A stretch of DNA of 64,000 bases. Source: Sipunculus nudus (lineage: Eukaryota; Annelida; Sipuncula; Golfingiida; Sipunculidae). A program made the position numbers and the translations under genes. The stretch's first letter is position 1. Each line of letters starts with the position of its first letter. The notes beneath the pieces are model-generated. The model had not been told where the DNA came from. It did not search any database and was given only the letters and a program-made list of their open reading frames with translations. Shown piece by piece: positions 24,195-37,606 of the stretch. The stretch spans positions 42,113,079-42,177,078 of the forward strand of contig CM049309.1 of assembly GCA_026874595.1 (NCBI GenBank), given 5' to 3'.

Positions 24195-24485
24195 GTTTTT
24201 TTTTTTTTAATTTTATATTGGTGGAGGCAACTGCCTCCATTTTAATACTGCATGGTTTAACTTAGGTAATATATTCGAGACTTCGAGACAGGGCGGGAAA
24301 CAAGTAATTATCCTAAGGTCAACCAGGGTCTGTGTATACGGCACCTGTGGAGCCCGGGTGTGTAACACCGAGGAACCCCCGAAGGCACATTCGTTTGTGA
24401 GTGAAACTTACAATCTCACCATTAAGCCTGCATGCAGAGCCCTGACCCTATATAGGTGGGGGCAGACCATTTAATTTCTTTGAGC
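24195..24485 (-). mobile_element. SINE fragment, copy C (5' truncated)
   Basis: Minus-oriented: a poly-T run at about 24196-24207 is its A tail. Body segments match copies A, B and D (for example AAGCCTGCATGCAGAGC and ACATTCGTTTGTGAGTGAAA on the plus strand). The tRNA-like head is missing. Near the tail is TGGAGGCA-AC-TGCCTCCA, a perfect hairpin. Confidence 0.7.
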
Positions 24486-24489
24486 TCTG

Positions 24490-27400
24490 TCCTCTTTCCC
24501 TAGACCACGGAAGGAATGTCTATATCAGTCTGTCAATCTTTGAATTCGTAATTATTGCATTTAAGAGGGACGTGTAGCCAGAGCCTTGATGGTAAAATAT
24601 AGTGATATATCAGAGGTTGTCACTAGAATGCCCTGATTTAAGGTTATCCAAGTGGTTTATTTACTAATTTTCTTTTTCTTTGCCATTATCGACTTTGTGC
24701 CTACCTTTAATTAATAAAGAAGTGATAGTGTTAGGTGATAAATAAATGATAGGTATTACAACGAACTCTCAGGAAATGCAGGGGTTCCTAAACGGAAAAC
24801 GATCAATAACGATTCAAAGTTATCTTTATTGTAATCTATATATGGAGTCGGCAGTTGGATGCTCTATATCTAAGTGTTGTTAATTGTTTATTTTAAATTA
24901 TACCATTAACTCTTCGGTATGGAAAAGTAATTTTAATTCTATACATGTGCATGACATATATCGCACTAAGACAAAGACGTGTTTTAGTTGTCATCCTTCA
25001 GGCCCCTCTTATCAGTTATAGTGACGTTTATGGTCTCGAAAGTCAATGCTTACATCATCTATTATATTCATTTATATTAATATTAGTAAATACATGACCT
25101 CATGCATGTATGTTAGTATTATTTCACCAACAGCATGCAAAATAAAACGGGGAAAAGGTCGTATTATATCCTGAATATTGGTCCCTTCAATATTTCCCTT
25201 TCCTGGTCTTTCGGCCTATATTCATTTATATAATTTTTCTTTGTTCCCTAGGGAGTATAGGACAGAAATAGACATAAAATGCACTAAAGAAACTATAGTT
25301 TATTCTGTTTACATTAAAAATATCATTGTGAATCCTTTTGTTTAAAACGACTAAACCAGGAATCCATGCGTGATCTCAAACGGGATCCTTTATCCTAAAT
25401 CCTATGCACATTACCAATTTAAGCACCCCCCCCCCCCCCCGTAACTCAGTGTAGGCTTTCTTGCTTCAACGAGTCATGTTACCTTTTCCTCAGAACTGCT
25501 TGTTGGTTTTGGTTTCGACGAAACAATAAGAATCGCATATACGACAGAGGCAAAAAAACCAAGACATCTCAAATGACAATTAGGTTTTTGCATCGTAGTA
25601 AAGGTACACCAAATATAGGTCCATCATAAAACCATAAAATATGCATTTTCAATGTAATATTGAAAATTGACCATTTTCCCACTTTTAATCACATGCTGCA
25701 CCACACAAAAAAATTACCAAATATTGAATTACATAATCATGCGTGCCAAACTGATAATATTTATACCCAAATATACTATTTTTCATATATAAAACTTCAC
25801 ATCACGTTACCGTATTTTTAATTTTACTCCAAATCATATATATAGGCGTGCATGGTATATTAAACATGAACCAAATATACTGAGAGGCAAAGGATATATC
25901 ATTTCAAACTTTCATGAAGTTTAAGGTGTAATTTTCCTATTACATTAATATGAACAATTGATATAACATGCACTGACCTAATTTCAAGCACGCAAATCAT
26001 TACACATTGAGCGATACGCAAAATTGTTATCTTTATATTTCCTAGCGTTCTTACTGAAAAGAACTGTATTATATTTAATTCACTGACCTCTAAAAATTAC
26101 GCAGTACTTAATTTTATCACTAACGGCACTCAGCTGGGAAATAAAGTCCCACTTATTTTCACTAGAGACATGTACACTGAGAAGAAATATAATGGATGTT
26201 TCATGAAAATCGATGGCATTAAATGAATTCTCAAAATAAGGTTACACTGACCACAGGCGCTTGAATTGCTATTAGTGTAGATTTCGGTTAATTTTTTTTA
26301 CTTTTCTGGGTCATTTCCTTATAACTGTCTGACATTTTCCTAGCGTTTTTCACACTAAATGGTCCATCTCTTTATTATTTACTTCGTATTTGCATGAGAC
26401 AGGCAGGCAAGAAGCCCCCGTGGTTAGGTCCCACGTGCAGTTCTTTAGTATAATCCGAATAACCTGTCACTTTTAAAGATAGCATCTGGGTACGGGAGGG
26501 AACAAAGTGTCAGCACGTGCAAGAAACAGAAATAGATTCGGTTGTTTTATGGTTGAAAGGTATATCTCAGTCTTGTGCGTCAAGATCTGCCGACTCAGGG
26601 GAAAGTGTAATCCTGAGGCCAGTCACGTGGTGCTCATGAAGAACCAGCAGCAAAGGCATGCACATGGCAAAATCAGGTTAAAAGATCAGGGCTTTTCACT
26701 ATTTGGTGTATATATTATCATTCCTCATTAATCTTAATGACAAGTTGTGGGTTGTATAGAGGTTGCTGTACTGGATGATTTATTCCAATAGCCTGCCACA
26801 GAGATCTCGAGGGTCTTAGGGTGGATGAAATAGGCCAGTGGATCACCAATTCTTTAATATTTATCATATTAATATAACATGTTATTCCATCCGTGTGTTT
26901 CATATTTGGTGCGTTCCTTGTTTCTGTAAAATGCATCATCTTCTTTTCCTAAAAGTAACCAATAGAAACGTGATCTGTCAGTTGAGCTGCCGTAAGTCTT
27001 TCCTTAAAAATAGTGTCAATATGGAAAGAGTAAAGTGTACAATTGATCATTTTTGACCAGCGGTATAGATGGACGTGTGGATGTATACGCGTTACAAGAA
27101 AGGAAAAAGCAAAGCTATCTTTTTATTTCTACAATGCAGTGTCTGAACTATCAAATGTAAGAGCAGGTGGTTAATTAAGCCCAAAAGAGAGATAAAAAAA
27201 CTTAAAGCCTTACTTCCAGGATGATAGCAATTTGTCAGTATATATAATGGTAATATTTAATTTTCACCCTTCATAATCTGTTTTCTATTTAATATATGGT
27301 TATAAATCTGGATTAGGAAAAGATAGGACTATTATATTTAAGCATTTTTGAGTTTCGGTAATATCTAAAGATGTTTTTTTCACTTAATCGTCAAATGTTC

Positions 27401-29330
27401 CATTTTCTATTTTGATCAGCCTCTTTGGGCAAGCTGTGTTTCCAAATTGCAGGAAGAGGTTGTCTACACCTATAGAAATTTTGAGAAGCAAACTTTGTTG
27501 GTATCCTTGCTTTCCCCGAAGGTTGATTGACCTCGATGATAAACGCCCACAATGTACAGTAAATAAATCCCTTTATATGACCGATGTGATGATAAATATT
27601 TGAAAGTGATAATACATATTCCTCTTTTAATAGATACGTTTACCACAAGTTTGTATATTAATTATGTAACAATATGACTTTAATAAAATGACATGAATCA
27701 TATAGGAATGTTGTTAGAAAACAGAATTTTAAATAAAAAAGACTGATGCTAATTGATTAGATTTAATGATTTGACAAGAAAGACATTTCTATAGGAAAAT
27801 ATATTCAAATTAATGAAAATGGGTATTTCAGAAAAATTAAACCGAATAATAAATTAACCATAGGATGTTTTATATTAATTAGACTGATTGTACGATATAA
27901 TTTGGATTATATTAATTATAATAGTAAGATTTCTTTGTCATGTTCATATATTCTTTCTTGCATATTTAATCTCAGCATTCAGGGCTTAAACTAAGAGGTG
28001 TTCGTTTTGTGTCATAAAGGGTATCTGGGTTCATATTATACTTAATCAATTAAATGTGGTTTGATTAAACCTAAACATTCTGTCAAAAAGGACTTCATTA
28101 ACAGACCCATCACCATCATTACTTTCAAAAATTGTCGAATTATGTTGGTAGAAAATTGTGTTTTAATTTGCTATACAAACGTATCTCCTAATGGATAACC
28201 TTAACTACTGGCAGTTGAAATTTGAACACTGTATTATTGAGACATTATTAGCAAAATCATTGTCCCATGACCAATATTGCTCTTCTGCCTGCATGAGCTG
28301 TACAACATAATATATATAGTCATATCTTGTGATTCATGACATAACTAACTCTTTTTTGTATCAATGTCATTTTGTACCAAGTTCGATTCAACATATTTAT
28401 ATGTGAATGTAAATTCTTGAACGGATGATAGCGGGACATGAAACATATTAAGTCTAAGCGTTCTTGCATAGTTATGACAAATCGACGCAAAGAATGATGA
28501 AAAGTTGAACACTGATCTCTGTGCTGTTTGACACAATGTGCCCGTTAATATAATTAATGATTAATGAATTACACCAACTCTTCAAGAATATGCTTAATAA
28601 GTTGTATGAATGCGTCCTTGACCGAGATGGAAGCAATGCACTGCATGACCTATTTCATTTCACCCCCTGCAGAATTGCATCAGTGCTTCAGACGCGCCTC
28701 TCGCCGTGGCCTCGTTTTGAGCTCAAGTCGTCTGCTCAAGTTGTAACTGCTATAAAAGACATAGCATATTTGACCTGTCGTATGCTAGAGCTAGCCGGGT
28801 TGTCGTTGACTTAATTTCCCCCGTTTTGATGATCGTTTTCACAAGCATCATTATAAAGAAAAATGACTTGCGGTTTGATCTTCGGAAACCCTGTAGACTT
28901 GTTTCCATCATAACAACTAAAGACGGCGCGGCACGTTGTTTGGATTAAGGTCACATGTAATACGCCCCTATACAATTAGATTAAACTTGGGAATTCATAT
29001 TTAGACTTCTCTTCACAGCTGGGCATTCGAGAAATGAACAAAAAAGTTAAGTAGACAACAACAAAATTGTTTGTCACAATATTCATTTATCCTTTTTCTG
29101 ACTAATAAACATCCTTTAAAGAAAAAGGATATAGACTGTTTTCCCTTTTTTTAATCCAGTTAACGAAGTTGGTTGGTAACATCATTCTAAACTTTAGTCG
29201 TAATAAGAAATTTAGATATGATATGTTAATTAAATGAGATTCAATCGTAATATTTATTATTTTGAAGTGATCTTTTCCGACCGTACCAAAACCTATGCCT
29301 CGTTGTGGACTCTTAATTGTTGAACGGTTG
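24490..29330. other. Intergenic, no gene recognised
   Basis: AT-rich sequence without convincing exons. The stretch at 26246-26415 recurs in inverted orientation at 46185-46345. A C-run of about 14 lies near 25427. All open frames are short and lack coding bias. Confidence 0.5.
26246..26415 (+). repeat. Dispersed repeat fragment, copy 1
   Basis: About 165 bp containing CTTGAATTGCTATTAGTGTA, GGGTCATTTCCTTATAACT and GGTCCATCTCTTTATTATTT, ending in GACAGGCAGGCAAG. The reverse complement of 46185-46345 matches over the whole stretch, and homology stops on both sides. No termini were identified, so the element type is unknown. Confidence 0.7.
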
Positions 29331-29332
29331 GC

Positions 29333-29532
29333 AGAAGCGGATCCGGGGGGGGGGGGGGGTCCAGGGGGTACGGACCCCCCCTTTTTCACCCGAAGCAACC
29401 TTTTTTAAGGGGTTTTAGACGTAATTTTGCGGCCTGGATCCCCCTTTTCCAGACCATATAACCTTTTTTTCAGGATTTTCATTTGTCCTCCTGGGTTGGA
29501 CCCCCCTTTTCCTAAATCCTGGATCCGCCTTT
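29333..29532 (-). mobile_element. MITE-like element, copy 2
   Basis: Reverse orientation of copy 1 at 9.7 kb: starts AGAAGCGGATCCGGGG and ends TAAATCCTGGATCCGCCT. The internal blocks CCTTTTTTAAGGGGTTTTAG and TTTGTCCTCCTGGGTTGGAC match copy 1 base for base with few changes, so the copies are fairly young. Confidence 0.75.
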
Positions 29533-30220
29533 GGTTGAATATATTTATTAAAAATTATTGCATGCACATTCAATGTGTATACGTGTACATCGTGTGTCTA
29601 AATAATATAAATCATACAGATTCGATTGATTTAACTGTGTTTATGAATTTGTTCATCACAAAAGAAATATCGTCGGAAATACGTTTTTTAATGGCAAATA
29701 TGTTTCGCAAGATTAACTTTAAAAAAAAAGTATTAAAAGGTATATCAGAAACATACAGATTTTAAATTCCTCCTGTATGATTCTCAAATATGCTTACTGA
29801 ATTGTTTGGTATATATGTAAGTTCCGTTTTTTCCCCCCCAAAAAAACAGATGTGTGTTTACCATATATACATCCCAAAATCAGTTAAGTCACCTTAGCGA
29901 CCGTTTCACTCCGAAGGCATGCAGCCTGATTTGGAGAGTGTAGTTTTTCATTACATGATTATGAAATGTTATGAATGGTCCGGTGTCCATTGTGCAAACA
30001 TCAATTTGGGGTGATATGCTCTCCTGGGTAATCTTTACAACCCCAATAATAAATTTCCGTGGAAACAAATTATTTTCTTTTTTTTTTCAAATTGTATTTT
30101 TTTTTTTTCGTAGAATTAATTATATGGTACGGTACGGCACTATATATAAACTCCTTACACAGTGGCAGTCCTTCCTGGCAGATGATATGCAGGTAACTTT
30201 CTATAATACAACTATATTAT
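29533..30220. other. Intergenic, nothing recognised
   Basis: AT-rich DNA with several homopolymer runs of T or A; no exon or element was identified. Confidence 0.5.
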
Positions 30221-30367
30221 TATCTCCACCTATCCACAGGTAGAGATATTTGTTTTTGGCATTCTTATTCTTCTTTTTCTTCATATTATTACGCACTTTT
30301 TGTCCGACTTCATTGAAACTATAGGTAGAGATCCGTGACTGTCGTATGACAGTTACAAGAAGTCATG
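30221..30367 (+). mobile_element. Short hairpin-ended element, copy 1
   Basis: Begins TATCTCCACCTATCCACAGG and continues TAGAGAT: ATCTCCACCT pairs with AGGTAGAGAT (9 of 10). It ends with the hairpin ACTGTC-GTAT-GACAGT (30338-30353) and the tail TACAAGAAGTCATGTTAT. A second, longer copy starts directly after it. Confidence 0.65.
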
Positions 30368-30947
30368 TTATCTCCACCTTTTCTATAGGCTGAGATATTT
30401 TTTGGGGGGATTATTATTATTCTGCCACTTTCTTCATTGGATTTCAATGTTGATTTTATCGGTGTCTATACAAGGTGCAGATAAATGGCTGAAAAACTAT
30501 CATAACACCTGGTTCCCAACATTCCTAGGGGAAACGCTTGGAAATCACTCATGCGGAAGCATATGATATGGATGACTAAGCACTTTTCAGTTAGGTTACC
30601 TCTCCAGATAAACCAAACCAAAAATAAAGTTGAAACCTTTACGGACACATGCCATTTTCAGAGTAGCAGTACAGTGACAAGTTTGGTAGCTATATCTTTA
30701 ACAGTTATTTTAATCATATACAAATCGAAAATGTGACGTCAGCATTTTCAGCTCATCAATGACAACTCAAGAAGGGACCATAAAATTGCATTTGTTTTAC
30801 AAGATTCTAGTTTTCCTCAACTTTGAGAGGTCAGTTAAGGATCAGTGGAAGATTCGGTGATAGGGGCTGCGAGGGGGGGGGGGGGGCAGGGGGGTTATAG
30901 GTGGAGATCCGTGACTGTTCAATGACAGTTACAAGAAGTCTAGTTAT
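30368..30947 (+). mobile_element. Hairpin-ended element, copy 2 (longer, different interior)
   Basis: Starts TTATCTCCACCTTTTCTATA and GGCTGAGATATTTTTTGGGG like copy 1 and ends GGTGGAGATCCGTGACTGTT, then CAATGACAGT, then ACAAGAAGTCTAGTTAT. The 3' hairpin is at about 30913-30928. The ends are shared with copy 1 but the roughly 500-bp interior is not; it includes a G run near 30872. Confidence 0.65.
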
Positions 30948-30983
30948 GTTTGTATCTATATTGTCAACTATATGTTATCAGCA

Positions 30984-31110
30984 TATATTTGTTGCGCGCC
31001 ATCTTCCGATCTAACCAATCTTAAGATGGGTCTGACCAAATATCCGATGTCGGTTATAGGGTCAGACCAACCTTAAGATGAACAAGAACGGTACATGGCG
31101 CAACATATAC
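30984..31110 (+). mobile_element. Compact inverted-repeat (MITE-like) element
   Basis: Outer arms are GTTGCGCGCCAT (30991-31002) and ATGGCGCAAC (31095-31104); inner arms CTTAAGATGGGTCTGACC and GGTCAGACCAACCTTAAG. Together they form an imperfect stem of about 55 bp each side around ATATCCGATGTCGGTTATAG, which itself contains CCGA/TCGG. No coding capacity. Confidence 0.65.
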
Positions 31111-31114
31111 GTAT

Positions 31115-34100
31115 ACAGGGGAAAACTTGTCTCGCATTCATAAACAATACAATCACACCAGGTTTTCATGCGAAAACGGGATCAGGAATAAGCAGAAAAC
31201 CAGTAAGAAAGTTCTAACTATCAAACGAACAAAGCATGTGGCGGATTTATATCTATTTAGAAATTATTCCTTCTTTGTGTGGTGACCTATTAAGTCTTAT
31301 TCACTGAGGAGGTAAGAGGTCATATTTGACCACATATTTCGGTCAGTATTTACTACATCCTGCATGGTCAGTATATTCAATGTAATTTCGCTTTAGCAGT
31401 TTATCGCCTAAAAACACCAATAGCTGAAATCTGTGCGAGTAACGTCATTTAACGTTTTCTGCAAGAACTCTCGACCCTTTCGCCTGATTTGCTTGGAAAC
31501 TCTAATATGGATAAGATGTATATTTTGTCTAAATGCCCCAATATATGCATGGGCTGAAAATTGAACCGAAAAGTGAAGCGTCCTTGAATTATTATGGGGT
31601 TTACATCTAATCCCTGTATCTGTAATTGTTTAAAAGGAAAAAAGAGACGGTGATGCTTGGTGAAATGGACAGTCTTTACAACCGTGAAAATTGAGGTAAC
31701 TGATATTGGATAAATAGATATAAGTCGCGGTAGGGTACTTCTTGCGTAAAAGTCAATGTAGAAAAAAAAGACTACTGCTACTCTTGTTAATAACAATTTT
31801 ACACAGTAATAGCCATGAGGAGAACGACAGCAGTAAATCACTTGATGTTATTGTAATCGTTAGAGAAAATTCGACTCGAAGAGAAAACGCAACAACAGAA
31901 GTTTGGAATTATTAATGACGTTTATTTAACAGCAAACTCTTCATTATGACAGTTTCACAGGTCATGATCCAAATACATTAAGCTCCTAACTCTGTTGCCC
32001 GACATCTCCATCAAAGACTACGACAGCATGATATGCACCACACGTATACAACGGATTTAAATTTGAAATTTAAATTATTAACGTTTTTAAAATAAACTGG
32101 CAAGTTTGCTTTCAAACAAAATCTTTTTCAACTATGGACTGTTTTGATGCTAACTTTTTACCACAAATATATTGTTCGTAATAATCACTAAATAAATTAG
32201 CCAATGTAATAGGCAACTGTTAAAATTACAATACAAATTATTTTTGGTTATACATGCTGTGAAGACACAAAAAAGAGAGCTGTTTTCAAACATGGAAATG
32301 TTCAACGTCCTAATTTCTGCCATTAGGAATGTGAATGTAGGGTACAAAATGCATAAAATGATAATTTGTTTTCATCGTGCACATGTACAAGACGCCACCT
32401 TCAAAAATCACTTGTCTGATACTATTGTTAACCTACCTATAAATTAGGAACTGGCTACAATCTGATACAGTTGTGCTGCTATTAATCAGCTAGTAATAAA
32501 TACAAAATTTTTTATTTGACAGACACTCGCGTGCGTGTTATATATATATATATATATTTATGGATTTATGGTAAATAAGCAATGCTACATTTTTCAAATG
32601 TTCAACAGTAAAACAACATACAATTGTCATAGTCGGGTGGCAGTACGTCTCTTGAAATGAAAGACATCGGTACTGAAATACCAGTGTATGTTAGTACCAC
32701 TGAGAAATAATAATAATAACAATAATATAAAATCATGTCACAGAGCCATAGCCACATAAACACAGCAAATAAAACGTAACGATACAGTCGATACTGGTGT
32801 CCCAATTTCAGTATCGGGGGTCACGTGGGTACAGGATATTGTCAGTCCCTCGGACACGTGATGGGGACCACACAGACACGTGATTTACAAATGGCAAAAC
32901 AAAGGTTGACTGTCCCATCCAAGAGGTCCTATGTGCGTTTCAACCGAGACTAATCAAAATCATTTTTATACCATTATTTTATCATAAGCTGAAACAGTCA
33001 ACAAAAGCACAAATCTATGCCCACCGTAACTGACATTTACAATTTAAAATTAGACGCCCATAACAATTAATAATTTTTTTTTCAATGTTTGCTATATCCA
33101 TTCCAAGAGCTTACAAGCTTGGATGTACAGGGCTAGATATCACCCACCAAAGGTTATTCTCTTTAAATCAATATTGATACTGTTTAAAGCAACTTGCTAC
33201 AATTCTGGCTTTATATCTGTTCCTTAATTAGAAAATTCATACACCTGTATTCAAGACTTAATAAACAGTACCAGATGATACCTTTAAGGAAATTTCAATC
33301 AAGCGGTATATTTCTTACATATCCTGCCAGTGAAAGGTAAATACCTCCTTTACAGTCTTGTCCCATTTTTAAAAAGACATTCTGAACTGGACCATGCACG
33401 TGAAAGCTCCAATGATCAGTGGGAACTATTTTCGGGCCTCTATATTTAAATATGTTGACCAAAAAGGTTAAAATTAATATCTATTAATATATTTTTTCTA
33501 TTCTTTGTAATAATATTAAATAATCAATACATTTTTGGCAGGCTTAATATCAACTAATTGTGCCAGAGCTTGACTTTCGACTCTACATATGACATTTCTA
33601 GACAACCACGCCGCTGATACTGTGGGGTTATTTATACCCATACAGTTTACCGCCCTCAAATTCCCACAATGCTGACACCAGTACTGAATTATTTGCTGGC
33701 AAATGATGGCTCTGTCCAGGGCATCTTTCGTTTTGAGACCCCAAAAAACGTGTATATACGGCCTGAATAAATACATGCAAACCTCACATGAAAGACGTTG
33801 GGTTTTAATGAGACGTAAACGTTAAAATACTTCATACAAATGTACAAATAGCGCTATAATGAATTTATGCAAAGCGAATTGCAAGTGTTCTCGTTCGCAT
33901 CCTCAGTGATTCAGATCTGTGATATATACATGCATGTGTTTTGTATATTTATATTATACACCGGTGCACGTGACATGAGTGGAGTGATAATAATATGCGG
34001 ATTTCCTAATTCAGGTGTGTCAGCAGATAGACAAAGCCTACGGCCGCGATGAAGCTTCCCTATACACAGCCAATGGTTTATAAAATGAAGAAATTACATA

Positions 34101-37100
34101 TTAATCTACAAAATAAAGCAACATTTTCCTACATTCTCTTTACATAACACGTATACCTTTGAATAATACACACTTCAGTCAATCGGTGGCTTCTAAAGAG
34201 GTATTTTACCCAGACTGACCTTACGCAGTGCACGTAACTTGGCCGTAATAATCTACAAAAGGTTGTTACACAGCGTTATTATGTCTCTGTTTTCCTTCTG
34301 TCAGTGCAAGGGTCCCATGTACCTTGGGGCAGCAATGTTACATGGCCTTCCCCCTCAAATGACTTTCTAAACTAAATCTAGCAACCTGTCATTTCTTATC
34401 ACCTGCACGATAACAGCCTCCCCTCGATCACTGACCAGATACCTTGAAGGGTAAACGGGACTGAAGAATATACAAAGAGCTGGTTGATATCCTGCGCCCC
34501 CCATGGATATGTTGAGTCTGTGGTCTTTAAAGGCTGGTAAAAATGTACAGAATTACATCTGCAACTGCCCTCTCACCATCTGGATCTAGGAAATATTTGA
34601 AGGTAATGAGCTTGACTTAGGTCTGTGCTCTCTGAATGCAAGTTTCTAGTTGTTATATAATCTACAAGAGACATAAGGTCAGTGGAGTGGAAAGATGACG
34701 AGGCACATATGTATTCTTGAATACATTATTTCAACCTACTATTAGTAACAAGTAATAGTTACACTGGAAATTTAATTATGCTTCTTTTTACTTGAGAAGG
34801 GACAGTGAAGCTAGGTCACCCAAGAATGCTCAAGTTTACATCTTAAATGTATAGTTATGCTGTTACTGATCTGATCCGTGCCCTTTAAAGTACATATAAT
34901 CATCCCATAAACTAGACATTATGCACGAGATGAGGTCACAATGTGATCCCGCTTAGTAAGTAACCATACGTGTTCTATAATACCTGGGTCAGGGACTTCA
35001 GCCACTCAGTCAAAATATGAAAAAGAAGTTATTCCCTCACCACATCACAGAAATTAAAACCTCAGCTGGCGAGTGCTGTAAGGGCTGACATGCCCAAAAT
35101 GTTGAATAATTGGTTCATTTAATATTACATCTCACCTATGATATTCATCTAGGTTATGAAGTGTATGTTTTATTACCTTACAGGTGTTAATATAGGAAAA
35201 TGGAAATAATAATCAAAGATTTTTGAGGTCATGTAAGCTGTTGTCATGGGTGTGCTTGTGGACAGGCCATTAGCAAATTGAAGGTGGAGACCCTATCCTA
35301 GTCTAAAATAGCACATATATAGACTAGACATTAATATTAACACCTCCCTTTCAGTGAATCCCTGAATACAGACTACAACCAGTCTGGGCTTTGAAATTTT
35401 CCTCTCTATATTAACCATTAACTGGAGCATCAAAGAGATTCATCATAATAATCATAATACATGAACAAGGAATACAACCTTTGCATCCTTTAGGCCATAT
35501 CCTATCATCAACAGCGAAAAAAAAAATTAATATTACTTCGGTGTATTGTAGGTCTATCCAATTAAACGAAATGGTCTAATTATCATTCAGATAGGAATAG
35601 TAATGAAGTTTTAACACCAAGAGCAGAGTTCTAATTCTACATATATCTCACACAGTGTACATATCCTAAAGCCATCACTCTATGTAAACAGACCTTTCCC
35701 AGAGTTCTTCTAGCTTGTAGCCCGAAACCACAATACACCAATTTCTAATTCAATAACAAGATTTATCATGACCACTTTCTTGTCGGTCAGTGCTTACAAT
35801 CACAACGAGGGGTAATCAATCATCCGATATCAAATCTTTGTAGAATCAGCTGTACACCCAGTGTAGGAGATGATCTCTGAACTCCTTACAGCCTGATGTG
35901 CAGGGTGATCTATGCACTGGTCATTTAATCATGATAAGACCTGCACAAAAGGACACAAGAACTGCACAATAGAGAATATTCTCCATATAATCCTGGAAAA
36001 TAATCTCTTCAGTCAGAACTGGCATATTATTAACTAAAGGGTCACAACCAAAAAATACTGATCCTTCAGATTCTACTGTGATTTGTACTGATAAGGTGGA
36101 AAAACCATGAGATAATATACTTATCTAACCATTATTTGTTTCTGTATTGTAAACCTTTTTATCCTGAGATTCCCTGCTAAATTCTTGAAGCAAATGATCA
36201 TGACACCCTATACAGCATGTATTTTAGTATCTTAATACTCCAGCCTCGTCTTAGCTTGATAATGTCAGTAAATATATACAGACAAACACTGTGTGAGATG
36301 GTCCCACAATACAAGTTTGTGGTCCTGAACCTCTGACTGTGCTGAATTATTATAAAAAAGACATAACAAAAACAGTAAATAAGGAGGATGACAAGTAAGG
36401 AGACAGCACCAGTAAACACTCTAATCTTTCAGGATAATATTCATCAACCAGGTGGAGCGCTTACCTGAGGATTTGACATGGGATCACTGAAACATTCCTG
36501 GAACCTTCCCAGAATGGTCCCCTTTATAAACACACAAAAATATGTAATAACAACAAAATCTACACCATCAAACCTTGGACCTTTTCTCATTATCAGTTGA
36601 ATTATTTTAAATATACAAACTATTCTGATATAAATTAAGCTAAGAATAACCCCTGATGAAATAATGAATTTATCTTTATGTTCATATAAGTACTAATATG
36701 GATATGTATATGGAAAATATGGTATGGCAGGTTTTATAATATGTGCATTCACAAAGGAATGGATATTGATACAGCATGTTCACACAGACAACTCTGAACT
36801 GCTTCACTGAATAATCACACTGCTACATGGAAAAAGGGTGTTATTTAGTATTAGAATAATTTAGACATACAGTCTGATGATAGTGGATGTATATATAAAA
36901 AGCCAGTGCAGCACCACCACAAAGTATATGCATGTTTATGGATCAATGTATCACTGTTTATGTGCATACAGAATCTGGTAAAACTAGTGATATGGTGGAC
37001 TATACTGTATACATGATCATATCTGTACCTATATGACTGCAGCTAAACATGACAGTTTCCTAATAATAACACTTCACTGGTACATCTCTTCTGCTGCCAG

Positions 37101-37413
37101 GCTGTGTTATCAAACTAATCTGCACAAAATAGCCGCTGATACAACATAAAGCATTTTCTGTATTAAACAGTATTCAGATAAATACCTAGAGAATATCATT
37201 AAAAACATCACTTGTCAAAAAGACAACAATGACAGAACAACAAATGTAAATTTTCAGTGCAAGGTGTACTTATTTATCCTTTTAGTATAAGCAGAGGTAT
37301 ATCAGGATATATATAGATAAGTAAAATATAAGGAAAATCCTGGCACGTGATAAAAAAAACACCAGATTTTTCCATATCACCTAGAAAAATGGCTTCAATA
37401 AAAGGTATACCTA
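31115..37413. other. Intergenic or long 3' UTR of HMG-CoA synthase; no gene recognised
   Basis: No convincing exon. If the polyadenylation signal near 37419 is not the one used, the HMG-CoA synthase 3' UTR could extend into this region; another minus-strand AATAAA is near 31920. A donor-like CTCAG|GTAAGC at about 36470 on the minus strand was judged to be chance. Confidence 0.4.
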
Positions 37414-37419
37414 TTTATT
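37414..37419 (-). terminator. Candidate polyadenylation signal of HMG-CoA synthase
   Basis: AATAAA on the minus strand, about 130 nt downstream of the TGA. It is the first such hexamer after the stop that I noticed. Use of the site is inferred. Confidence 0.45.
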
Positions 37420-37549
37420 TACACTGAGTCAGTAATGAAAACACTGGATTCAAGATTTCTTTGTGAATGTTCACACACCCCTGGACAACTCCATCACGGA
37501 ATCATGGATACAACTGTGTTGTGCTCTGCTTGCAGTCCTCATCTATGAT

Positions 37550-37606
37550 TCAGTTCTGTTGAACAGCTTGAGGTGCTGTTCCTTGGACAGAAACTGGCTT
37601 CTTCGC
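37550..37606 (-). CDS. HMGCS1: HMG-CoA synthase terminal coding exon
   Basis: Encodes [18 protein letters not shown] and TGA after a TTTTCAG acceptor. Phase 0 fits the previous exon, and the AKK(V/P) start resembles the tail of known cytosolic enzymes. The tail is poorly conserved in the family, so this exon rests mainly on splice signal, phase and position. Confidence 0.75.
   Translation of the reverse strand, partial: AKKPVSVQGTAPQAVQQN

Noticed and set aside
36468-36530. Possible extra exon on the minus strand ending CCTCAG|GTAAGC
   Set aside because: It lies downstream of the HMG-CoA synthase stop, is very short, and shows no protein similarity.
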